DNA of 14,495 bases from Cryptobacteroides sp963543835 (GTDB lineage: Bacteria; Bacteroidota; Bacteroidia; Bacteroidales; UBA932). A program made the position numbers and the translations under genes. The stretch spans positions 1 to 14,495 of the forward strand of contig CAUUCY010000049.1 of the NCBI GenBank assembly GCA_963543835.1. The letters are read 5' to 3'. Shown piece by piece: positions 9,601 through 14,495 of the stretch. The notes beneath the pieces are model-generated. The model was not told where the DNA came from, made no database searches, and was given only the letters and a program-made list of their open reading frames with translations. Each line of letters begins with the position of its first letter. Within the stretch, counting starts at the first letter, position 1.

Positions 9601-9831
9601 CTTTCCGTCCGCAGTCCAAAGCGGGTTTGACTCATGGGACGGGTGGGAAGTCAGCTGCTTCGCTTCTCCGCCATTTATATTTACCGTGAATATGTCTCCC
9701 TGCCAGGCAAATGCTATTGTCTGTCCGTCGGGAGAAATGCTGCTCTGTCTTAGCCACTTTACCGGGTTCTGCTGCGCCGCGACTTGCAGGGCGAAACAAA
9801 ACAGAATAAATAATGCAGATAACTTTCTCAT
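6637..9831 (-). CDS. Secreted tricorn-like serine protease (propellers + PDZ + C-terminal catalytic core)
   Basis: A 1064-residue protein with a Sec signal peptide (about 1-20, ending VAAQ), so likely periplasmic. Residues 21-540 form WD40/TolB-like propeller blades with repeated SPDG, GPDG and SKDGRTIYY motifs. A strongly charged Lys/Glu linker at about 547-597 interrupts the last blades, which resume to about 690. Then come a helical C1-like part with Ser754-His755 (NASHTG), a PDZ domain at about 768-852, and a C2-like core with the nucleophile in DNYSDACGF (Ser968-Asp969) and Glu1026 in YLENLQIEPD. These match the Ser-His, Ser-Asp and Glu residues of the tricorn catalytic set (Ser745, His746, Ser965, Asp966, Glu1023 in the Thermoplasma enzyme), so activity is expected. 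Tricorn proteases trim short peptides. The gene starts 4 bp after the GH3 stop and has no promoter of its own, so the two are co-transcribed. Confidence 0.93.
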   Translation of the reverse strand: MRKLSALFILFCFALQVAAQQNPVKWLRQSSISPDGQTIAFAWQGDIFTVNINGGEAKQLTSHPSHESNPLWTADGKEVIFSSEREGTADLWAVSAEGGAPRRITTYNGSEKPIAVGPDGTIYFTSNIQYDVNYSNFPNTPQLYSVSQSGGKIRQVTSLPISNLSINASGVMLYEDRKGVEDPLRKHHTSSVTRDIWKFDPADGTYTKLSSFIGENRNPVFAPDGVTYYFLSEQSGDFNVWKASLDGSKAEQITKFKDNPVRYLSIAGDGTMVFSYNGELYTLKDGSEPRKIEVSIAKDSYEREKIFRSSTALRSLSPSPKGKEVALISRGDVYVTSVEGDFTARITDTPEQERGVSFSKDGRTIYYASERNGEWGIWRSSLENKKDNYFCISQKFKEERFTKEGETCFQPAVSPDGKWVAFLRDRTEVVIKKTNGGGEKSLLKGVNYSYTDGDQSFEWSPDSRYLLCTYMADGGWNHEDVALINIEDGSIINLTESGYSDDNFRWAMKGKAMTWQSDKAGFRSHGSWGAEGDIYLMFFDDKEFANFKKTEKDTDFDKLIKSADKKAEKKEKKDSLDKEKKSEKLELELERRDDRIVRLTSHSGRLGDYYLTDDGEKLYYTVLLEKSLDLCCLDVKKKSIKVIKKGFYGAFIPSLDGKELYALTSLGAFKVDVKGGTLKEISFKGEYEYFPYKEREYIFNHVWKQVVEKFYDPQIHGVDWAGIKENYALFLPYINNSRDFVELLSEMLGELNASHTGARYYNFPLGAPGVARIGVIFDEEYNGKGLKIKELLRGGALSVSDPEIKAGDLILAVNGKEIEEGTEWYTALERTTGKRTMLTVKKGHKTEEIYLTPNSSDAELLYKRWVRHNEEMVARLSGGKVGYVHVRGMDSGSFREVYSKVLGKYRSCGAVIIDTRHNGGGWLHDDLASLLNGKAYLDFKPRGQYISTEPYSKWTKPSCVLIGEDNYSDACGFPFVYKTLGIGKLIGAPVPGTMTAVWWERQIDPTIVFGIPQVGAWSYKDNRYLENLQIEPDILVYNDPASILRGEDKQIEAAVAEMLREIGE

Positions 9832-9835
9832 ACTA

Positions 9836-12013
9836 TTATAACTTGAATTTTACACTTTCTCTTATATCGTCCGATGAGGAGGCGAGCAGGGCAATGAAAT
9901 CTCCTTTTTCGCAAACCCATGCCCCCTTGACTTCATCGTAAAAACTAAGGGCCTCCTTTCCGAAACTGAACTCTACCACAGCGCTTTCCCCGGGTTCAAG
10001 ATACACTTTCTCGAAGCCTTTAAGCTCCTTTACCGGGCGGTCCACCGATGCTTCAGGGTCTGAAATATACAGCTGCACAACTTCCGCTCCCGCCCTGTCG
10101 CCGGTGTTCGTTACACTTACTTTTACCTTATAATCGCCCTTTGAGCCGCTTACTTTTGCATTACTGTACTCAAAAGTGGTATAACTCAATCCGTGCCCGA
10201 ATGCGAACATAGGCTTTATCTTTTGTTTGTCGAACCAGCGGTAGCCCACATAAATCCCTTCGGAATAATTCTCCTGCCATATTCCGTTCTCGTCCTGTAT
10301 TCCCGGATATTGCACCTCCGAGCGTATGGCTCCGTCTTCAAGTCTGTACGGCATTGTGAAAGGCAGTTTGCCCGAAGGGTTGACGGCTCCAGTGAGCACG
10401 TCTGCAATGGCATTGCCTGCCTCGCTCCCGCAATACCAGCCCTGTACCACAGCCGCAAGCTTATCCAGCCACGGCATTTCCACGCCGTTGCCCGAGATAT
10501 TTACGAAAATCATATCGGGACGCACGGCAGCCACTGCTGAAATCACTTCATTTTGTCCGTAAGGCAGGTTGTAGGAGAGGCGGTCGCTCCCCTCGCTGTC
10601 CTGGTGGTCTGACTTGTTCAGGCCGCCCACGAATATAACATATTCTGCGCCCTCGACGGCTTTTACCGCATCGGCGATGAGCTGCTTTTGATTCCGTTTG
10701 TCGCTAAGGTCGAATGAGCCGTAGTCCGCCTTGTACACGGCAGAGCCTACGTATGCCCTTTCGTAAACTACTTCGCAGTCTTTCAGAGCGGCTTTCAGAC
10801 CATCGAGCACAGAAATCTCGTGATGTGCTTTGAGCGAAGAAGAACCCCCGCCGACAGTCAGGGGCAGTATCGCATTTTCTCCGAGTACCACAACTTTTTT
10901 CGCCCCTTTCTTCATCGGCAGCACTCTTCCCTCGTTTTTCAGGAGCACTATGCCGGAATTTGCTATTCTCCGCGCATCGGAAAAATGTTGAGGGCTGGCA
11001 AATTCTCCGAAGCCCTTTTCTCCTCCTATTTCCGTTCTGAACATCAGCCTCAAGACTCTGCGGCATTTGTCGTCGAGTTCTTCTGTGCCGAATTTCCCCT
11101 CTTTTATTCCGTCTAAATAGGCTTGTGCAAGGAAATACTTGTTGTACGCATCTGTAGAACCCATGGTCATGCCGTCGGTCCAGGTCCCCATTTCAAGGTC
11201 AAGACCGTTGCTTACTGCCTCCGCGGTATCGTGACAGCCACCCCAATCGCTGATGACTGCGCCGTCGAACTTCCAATCCTCTTTCAGGATTTTGTTTAGA
11301 AAACGCTCATTGTGGCACATGTGCTGTCCTCCGTAAAGGTTATATGCCCCCATAACCGACCAGACTTTCGCTTCGGTCACGGCAGCTTTGAAAGCCGGAA
11401 GGTAAATCTCATACAGAGCCCTGTCGCTCACCGTGACATTTGTCGTATGTCTGTTATAGTCCTGATTGTTCAATGCGTAGTGCTTTACGCATGCAGCGAC
11501 GTTATTCGACTGTATGCCTTTGATGTAAGGCACTACCAACTGCGATGCGAGGAACGGGTCTTCCCCCATATATTCGAAATTGCGTCCTCCGAGGGGAGTG
11601 CGGTATATGTTTACTCCCGGTCCGAGGAGCACATTCTTTTTGCGGTAACGTGCCTCGGAGCCCACAGACTTGCCGTAAAGAGAAGCCAGATTGCGGTCCC
11701 ATGTCGCTGCAAGGCAGCTGAGCGCAGGGTAGGCAGTACAGGAGTCGTTTGTCCAGCCGGCAGCTTTCCACTTGTCCCAGAATACTTCCGGACGCACTCC
11801 GTGAGGACCGTCATCTGTCCAGAGTTCAGGTACGCCAAGGCGCGGAACTCCTCTTGAAGAGAACTTCGACTGTGCGTGAATAATGCCTATTTTCTCTTCG
11901 AGAGTCATCTTCCCGAGAGTGGACTCAATCTTTTTATCAAATGATTGCATCGTATTGCTGCAACATCCCGTTAGAGCGGCAAGAGCGAGCAGAAAGCTTG
12001 ATATTTTTATCAT
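9836..12013 (-). CDS. GH3-family beta-glucosidase-type glycoside hydrolase, lipoprotein
   Basis: A 725-residue protein from ATG 12013. An in-frame ATG lies 27 nt upstream (12040), but the shorter start gives a normal lipoprotein signal (MIKISSFLLALAALTGC, Cys17), while the longer one lacks positive charge at its N-terminus and has a promoter -7 box inside it. GH3 motifs, numbered from ATG 12013: TDDGPHGVR near 66-74, LGPGVNIYR near 130, GGRNFEYMGEDP near 142-153, VKHYALNNQ at 176-184, the nucleophile Asp256 in AVISDWGG, SEGSDR near 473-478 (Glu474 as candidate acid/base), and a C-terminal fibronectin-III-like domain (about 610-715) after FAFGHGLSYTTFEYS. No PA14 insert. The family removes terminal beta-linked glucose, or related sugars such as xylose, from oligosaccharides; the exact sugar cannot be told. 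It probably sits in the periplasm or outer membrane. First gene of a two-gene operon with the tricorn-like protease. Confidence 0.94.
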   Translation of the reverse strand: MIKISSFLLALAALTGCCSNTMQSFDKKIESTLGKMTLEEKIGIIHAQSKFSSRGVPRLGVPELWTDDGPHGVRPEVFWDKWKAAGWTNDSCTAYPALSCLAATWDRNLASLYGKSVGSEARYRKKNVLLGPGVNIYRTPLGGRNFEYMGEDPFLASQLVVPYIKGIQSNNVAACVKHYALNNQDYNRHTTNVTVSDRALYEIYLPAFKAAVTEAKVWSVMGAYNLYGGQHMCHNERFLNKILKEDWKFDGAVISDWGGCHDTAEAVSNGLDLEMGTWTDGMTMGSTDAYNKYFLAQAYLDGIKEGKFGTEELDDKCRRVLRLMFRTEIGGEKGFGEFASPQHFSDARRIANSGIVLLKNEGRVLPMKKGAKKVVVLGENAILPLTVGGGSSSLKAHHEISVLDGLKAALKDCEVVYERAYVGSAVYKADYGSFDLSDKRNQKQLIADAVKAVEGAEYVIFVGGLNKSDHQDSEGSDRLSYNLPYGQNEVISAVAAVRPDMIFVNISGNGVEMPWLDKLAAVVQGWYCGSEAGNAIADVLTGAVNPSGKLPFTMPYRLEDGAIRSEVQYPGIQDENGIWQENYSEGIYVGYRWFDKQKIKPMFAFGHGLSYTTFEYSNAKVSGSKGDYKVKVSVTNTGDRAGAEVVQLYISDPEASVDRPVKELKGFEKVYLEPGESAVVEFSFGKEALSFYDEVKGAWVCEKGDFIALLASSSDDIRESVKFKL

Positions 12014-12019
12014 AAGCAA

Positions 12020-12050
12020 CAAATTTAAGAATAATTGCATTTAACGCAAA
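12020..12050 (-). promoter_or_regulatory. Promoter for the GH3-tricorn operon, almost touching the start codon
   Basis: On the minus strand TTTG (12047-12050), a 19 bp spacer, then TAAATTTG (12020-12027), matching both Bacteroidetes boxes exactly. Only 6 nt separate the -7 box from ATG 12013, so the mRNA would begin at or within a few nt of the start codon. Confidence 0.6.
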
Positions 12051-12095
12051 ATCTTAACTGTCCTATTGTCCCCGTGATGCAATTCCTACTGATAT

Positions 12096-12126
12096 TTTGA
12101 AATTCTGCCCAAATGTTATAAATTTG
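12096..12126 (+). promoter_or_regulatory. Divergent plus-strand promoter with the same boxes and spacing
   Basis: On the plus strand TTTG (12096-12099), a 19 bp spacer, then TAAATTTG (12119-12126). The -7 octamer and spacer length are the same as in the opposing GH3 promoter 46 bp away. It points into the start-less reading frame at 12122-12502 and on to the peptide and fimbrillin genes. Transcription would begin near 12132. Confidence 0.65.
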
Positions 12127-12502
12127 CGCCCCGCTAAAAAGAGTAAGTATAAGCATCTTTGGTTTAGGGTATGCTTTTCCCTTCCAGCCTCTTGTCTACA
12201 ATGGACATTCTTATGAAATAGACAGAAAGTTCAGTTTATGCGGAACTCTTGATGCCGTTACTTGGATAGATGTCAGGACAGGGAAGTTTTATATTCCTGA
12301 AACTTTCGGTATAGTCTACCCTGACGAGGGGAGGGATTTTGATGGCTTCGTGATTCCTTCTTTACAAATTGGTACGGATCTTGTTATTGGGGATGGGAAG
12401 ATTTCTTTTAAGATGAAATGCTCTTTCTATGACTTTTCAAGTTCCTCGTTTGTCAGGGGTTGGGTCTATGCCAATTTAGTGAGAGTGAACAAGAAGCGGT
12501 AG
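12122..12502 (+). pseudogene. Start-less coding-like frame, probably a 5'-truncated gene
   Basis: A plus-strand frame is open from 12122 (after TAA at 12119-12121) to TAG at 12500-12502, about 126 codons. It has no ATG, GTG or TTG until GTG 12350, which would leave only 50 residues. The conceptual product is beta-rich and looks like real protein: YAFPFQPLVYNGHSYEIDRK, then LDAVTWIDVRTGKFYIPETF, IGTDLVIGDGKISF and VRGWVYANLVRVNKKR at the end. No signal peptide and no family that I recognise. The frame begins inside the -7 box of the plus-strand promoter, so a deletion may have joined the promoter to the back part of a gene. Other possibilities are a frameshift near the 5' end (ATG 12171 opens the next frame for 16 codons before a stop) or a non-standard start. 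It looks more T-rich than its neighbours. There is no other gene in the 562 bp between the GH3 start and the peptide gene. Confidence 0.5.
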
Positions 12503-12521
12503 GTCCTCTGTATGACCGCTT
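12494..12521 (+). terminator. Hairpin at the end of the start-less frame, weak terminator or mRNA structure
   Basis: AAGCGGT (12494-12500) and ACCGCTT (12515-12521) form a perfect 7 bp stem with a 14 nt loop, overlapping the TAG stop of the start-less frame. There is no clear T-tract after it (TAAAGTATTAAG), so it may end only part of the transcripts or act as a processing or stability element upstream of the peptide gene. Confidence 0.3.
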
Positions 12522-12575
12522 TAAAGTATTAAGAAAAGGATTGTTTTAATATCAATCTTAAACACTTTGTATTAT

Positions 12576-12728
12576 ATGAAAAAAGAAAATAGTTTTCGGT
12601 GGAGAGCTGAACAAGAGTATGCTGCTCCGCAAATTGAGTTGATTGAGGTGGAAAATTCACATAATATTCTTGGCGGCAGCAGTGAGTTGCTGCCTGGAAT
12701 GCCGGGAGAAGACTGGTTTGCATTTTAA
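12576..12728 (+). CDS. 50-residue peptide encoded just ahead of a fimbrillin-like gene
   Basis: ATG 12576 to TAA 12726-12728. The product begins MKKENSFRWRAEQEYAAPQI, continues ELIEVENSHNILGG and ends SSELLPGMPGEDWFAF. It has no signal peptide or membrane segment; the C-terminal part is acidic and rich in Gly and Pro. The layout (basic start, a P-x-I-E-x-I-E-V-E stretch, a small-residue patch, an acidic Pro/Gly tail) resembles the short uncharacterised proteins often found in Bacteroidales genomes near fimbrillin and other surface genes; this is from pattern memory. It lies 19 bp before the fimbrillin-like start, so the two are probably one transcript. The Gly33-Gly34 site loosely resembles a double-glycine leader, but the hydrophobic spacing before it fits only in part and no exporter is in view. 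No clear Shine-Dalgarno. A TTG/TTTG pair at 12541-12569 is too poor and too close to be a convincing promoter. Function unknown. Confidence 0.65.
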   Translation: MKKENSFRWRAEQEYAAPQIELIEVENSHNILGGSSELLPGMPGEDWFAF

Positions 12729-12747
12729 AAACAAGAACGAATTGAAG

Positions 12748-13797
12748 ATGAAAGTAAGATTTACACTTGCAGCCCTCGCTCTTATTGCATTCGGCTGCAC
12801 CAAGCAAGAACAGACAGAAACTATACAGGATAATCATACATTTGTCGTTACCTTACAGGCATCCATGCCTGAAAATACAGATGCTACCCGCGCCACTTAT
12901 GAGAACGACGGCGCTGAGATTTCCGGTATCATTATGAAATGGGAAGAAGGCGACAAACTCAAACTCTGCTTCAAGCATAACGATGTGTGCTACTACAAAG
13001 ACGCGGACATCGTTCCCGGCAGCATCAGCGAAGACGGCAGAAAGGCGAAGTTCAATATAGAAGTGCCTGGCGAAATTTCCGATGCCGCCACTTTCGACTT
13101 CTATGCCGTGTTTCAGCGGAAACACCCATATAACAATGATTGCGGTGGCTTTTTCCAAAAGGGCACGACAAATTTTGAACTTGTTGCGGAAGAACAAGAG
13201 AATGTTACGCTGAATCAAAAAGGGGAGTCAGGGAAAGGCATAATTAACCCTATGCTGCTCTTCTCGCATAAGAATACGAATAAAGCCGGGTTGGCTGCGC
13301 TCAAACTTGACTTTGCTCACACCGGTTGGGTTATGGCGCTTCACCTTAAAAACAATAGCGGAAAAGAAATGGAACTGCCAAGTTATATCCGGATTGGATA
13401 TTCTGACAAATCGGAAAGTTCTTTTATTTGGAACGGACATCATTCCGCAACTTCAAAGGTAAAAATGGATGTGGCTACAGGCGCCGTTACTGCCGATGCT
13501 CCGGATTGGAAGAGCAAAACCTGCGCAGGATTTGCAATCAATGAAGGTAAGTGGAATCCTCTTTACAACGGAAAATTGGCTGCAGGCGAGACGCTTGTTG
13601 TCTACCGCTGGCTGGTAAGTACTGATAAAATCGAGAAAATGGGCGCATTTATGCAAAGAAAAGGCATAGAAGAAGAGGACTACTCCTTTAATAGCCTCCG
13701 TGCCAGGTCGGTAAACAAAGGCAAGGTATACCACGTCTTTGTAACTTGGACCGGCGGTGCACTGACGTTTACCAACAGAGCAGGCACGGTGCTTTAA
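12748..13797 (+). CDS. Fimbrillin-like (FimA/Mfa-type) lipoprotein
   Basis: A 349-residue protein. The frame is open upstream to 12643, but ATG 12748 is chosen because it begins a clean lipoprotein signal (MKVRFTLAALALIAFGC, Cys17) and because upstream starts would overlap the 50-residue peptide gene. After a short linker comes a strand (HTFVVTLQASM), then DATRATYENDG with Arg48, then IIMKWEEGDKLKLCF; this TR-x-T/A ... W-x-x-GD pattern is typical of Bacteroidales fimbrillins, where an arginine near this position is the protease cut site that frees the donor strand. The rest is beta-rich, with FDFYAVF, ALKLDFAHTGWVMALHLKN and a C-terminal GKVYHVFVTWTGGALTF segment. It would be an outer-surface pilus subunit or pilus-like adhesin. 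Whether it is stalk, tip or anchor cannot be decided, and no other pilus genes are in view. The stop is followed 33 bp later by a strong terminator. Confidence 0.85.
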   Translation: MKVRFTLAALALIAFGCTKQEQTETIQDNHTFVVTLQASMPENTDATRATYENDGAEISGIIMKWEEGDKLKLCFKHNDVCYYKDADIVPGSISEDGRKAKFNIEVPGEISDAATFDFYAVFQRKHPYNNDCGGFFQKGTTNFELVAEEQENVTLNQKGESGKGIINPMLLFSHKNTNKAGLAALKLDFAHTGWVMALHLKNNSGKEMELPSYIRIGYSDKSESSFIWNGHHSATSKVKMDVATGAVTADAPDWKSKTCAGFAINEGKWNPLYNGKLAAGETLVVYRWLVSTDKIEKMGAFMQRKGIEEEDYSFNSLRARSVNKGKVYHVFVTWTGGALTFTNRAGTVL

Positions 13798-13830
13798 ATT
13801 CCCAGAATCCTCCTTGGTGAGGAACAAATA

Positions 13831-13879
13831 AATACAGCGGCGTTTCCGTATATCCCGGGAATGCCGCTGTATTTTATAA
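13831..13879. terminator. Strong symmetric terminator between convergent genes
   Basis: AATACAGCGGC (13831-13841) and GCCGCTGTATT (13863-13873) form a perfect 11 bp stem. It extends inward on the plus strand by 7 more pairs, two of them G-U, to a loop of about 7 nt. It is flanked by T-rich sequence in both directions (TTTTAT on plus, TATTTATTTG on minus), so it should stop both the fimbrillin transcript and the convergent guanylyltransferase transcript. Confidence 0.85.
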
Positions 13880-13893
13880 AATATAGGAGAGGC

Positions 13894-14495
13894 TTATCTG
13901 TAATCCTCGCAGTCCGGCATTGCTATGTTTGTGAGTATTTCCTTGATTTGTTTCGGATTGCGCGGGCAAATCAGAAGCACGTCGTCAGTGTCCACCACGA
14001 GATAATTCTCCAGACCCTTGACAATTACCATCTTGCCCTTCTCGTCGCTGTATATCATAGTGCCCTTGTTTTCGGAGCACATGCTTCGAGGCACGCTCAC
14101 GGCATTCCTGTCGGGGTCTTTTGCACTTAAATAACTATATAGGGCTTCCCAGTTGCCCACATCGTGCCAGCCGAAAGAAGATGGAGTCAGCATCGCTATT
14201 TCAGTCTTTTCCATTACGGCATATTCCACTGAAATTTTAGGGCTGTCGGTATAGATTTTTTCGAGGAAAGCTTCTTCCCACACTGTGCCGAGATTATCCT
14301 GCCAGCCTTCAAAAAGACTTGTGATTTCGGGCGCGTAACGCTCCAGCTCCTCCTTGATTACATCCGCTCTCCAAACGTAAATTCCGGAGTTCCAATAGAA
14401 TTCTCCGCTGTTCACGAATACTTCTGCAAGTTCCGCATCGGGCTTTTCCGTGAAAGTCTTTACTCTTAGAGGATTGTCCCCGTCTTCTTCTCCCA
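13894..14495 (-). CDS. manC: Mannose-1-phosphate guanylyltransferase, C-terminal part, cut by window edge
   Basis: The frame runs from TAA at 13894-13896 to the right edge, about 199 visible residues; the N-terminal half with the nucleotide-binding GGxGxR loop is outside. A GTG at 14413-14415 is in frame but is not the start, since family sequence continues upstream of it (RVKTFTEKPDAELAEVF). Typical motifs are EKPD, FYWNSGIYVWRADVI, KISVEYAVMEKT, SSFGWHDVGNWEALYSYL and a final LENYLVVDTDDVLLICP segment. It makes GDP-mannose from mannose 1-phosphate and GTP in the cytoplasm, feeding surface glycan and fucose-type sugar synthesis. It ends soon after the last motif, with no C-terminal isomerase cupin, so it is the single-function form. 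It is convergent with the fimbrillin-like gene and shares a terminator with it. Confidence 0.93.
   Translation of the reverse strand, partial: GEEDGDNPLRVKTFTEKPDAELAEVFVNSGEFYWNSGIYVWRADVIKEELERYAPEITSLFEGWQDNLGTVWEEAFLEKIYTDSPKISVEYAVMEKTEIAMLTPSSFGWHDVGNWEALYSYLSAKDPDRNAVSVPRSMCSENKGTMIYSDEKGKMVIVKGLENYLVVDTDDVLLICPRNPKQIKEILTNIAMPDCEDYR

Noticed and set aside
1467..12040. Identical 12-mer ATGCAATTATTC at the start of the propeller-like lipoprotein gene (1478) and 27 nt upstream of the GH3 start (12040)
   Set aside because: Only 12 AT-rich bases match and the similarity does not extend in a fixed register, so it is best read as chance rather than a repeat or shared control site.
12541..12569. 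Possible promoter (TTG, 18 bp, ACACTTTG) directly before the 50-residue peptide gene
   Set aside because: The -7 box lacks the TA pair and its start site would fall on the ATG; the upstream promoter at 12096-12126 is far better.
12643..12747. Longer N-terminus for the fimbrillin-like protein starting at ATG 12643
   Set aside because: It would overlap the 50-residue peptide gene and put an odd segment before a standard lipoprotein signal that begins at ATG 12748.
12529..12837. A 102-codon minus-strand frame across the peptide and fimbrillin starts
   Set aside because: It is antisense to two plausible genes and has no conserved-looking motif; its hydrophobic start comes from AT-rich intergenic sequence.
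1..14495. CRISPR arrays, tRNA or rRNA genes, insertion sequences, attachment sites and phage genes
   Set aside because: No repeat-spacer pattern, tRNA-like or rRNA-like stretch, transposase, integrase or terminal inverted repeats were seen on either strand.

Overview
The window looks like chromosomal DNA from a member of the Bacteroidales, probably a gut or gut-like species. The evidence is a SusC/SusD outer-membrane pair, a fimbrillin-type lipoprotein, many lipobox signal peptides, and promoters of the Bacteroidetes type (TTTG, about 19 bp, then TAnnTTTG). I cannot assign a genus.

Layout. Positions 1-6516, minus strand, hold a four-gene operon in the order susC-like, susD-like, a small lipoprotein, and a larger lipoprotein with a propeller-like body that runs off the left edge. 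The gaps are only 11, 11 and 12 bp. A promoter just upstream of susC (6538-6567) and a hairpin terminator (6575-6612) separate it from the next unit. Positions 6637-12013, minus strand, hold a two-gene operon: a GH3 beta-glucosidase-type lipoprotein followed after 4 bp by a secreted tricorn-like serine protease. Positions 12014-12575 form a control region. It has two back-to-back promoters with the same spacing and the same -7 octamer, plus a coding-like reading frame of about 125 codons on the plus strand with no usable start, probably a 5'-truncated gene. Positions 12576-13797, plus strand, hold a 50-residue peptide gene and a fimbrillin-like lipoprotein gene. A strong symmetric terminator (13831-13879) separates these from a convergent mannose-1-phosphate guanylyltransferase gene cut by the right edge.

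How the genes may work together (inference). SusC/SusD and the two lipoproteins would form an outer-membrane capture and import complex. The GH3 enzyme and the tricorn-like protease could process sugar and peptide parts of the imported or surface ligand. No regulator (sigma/anti-sigma pair, hybrid two-component system or SusR type) lies in the window. The fimbrillin unit and the GDP-mannose gene look functionally separate.

Nothing here is clearly a new defence or mobile system. The most unusual points are the start-less reading frame placed exactly behind a perfect promoter, the 50-residue peptide with a Gly-Gly site ahead of fimbrillin, and the tight pairing of a glycosidase with a tricorn protease.
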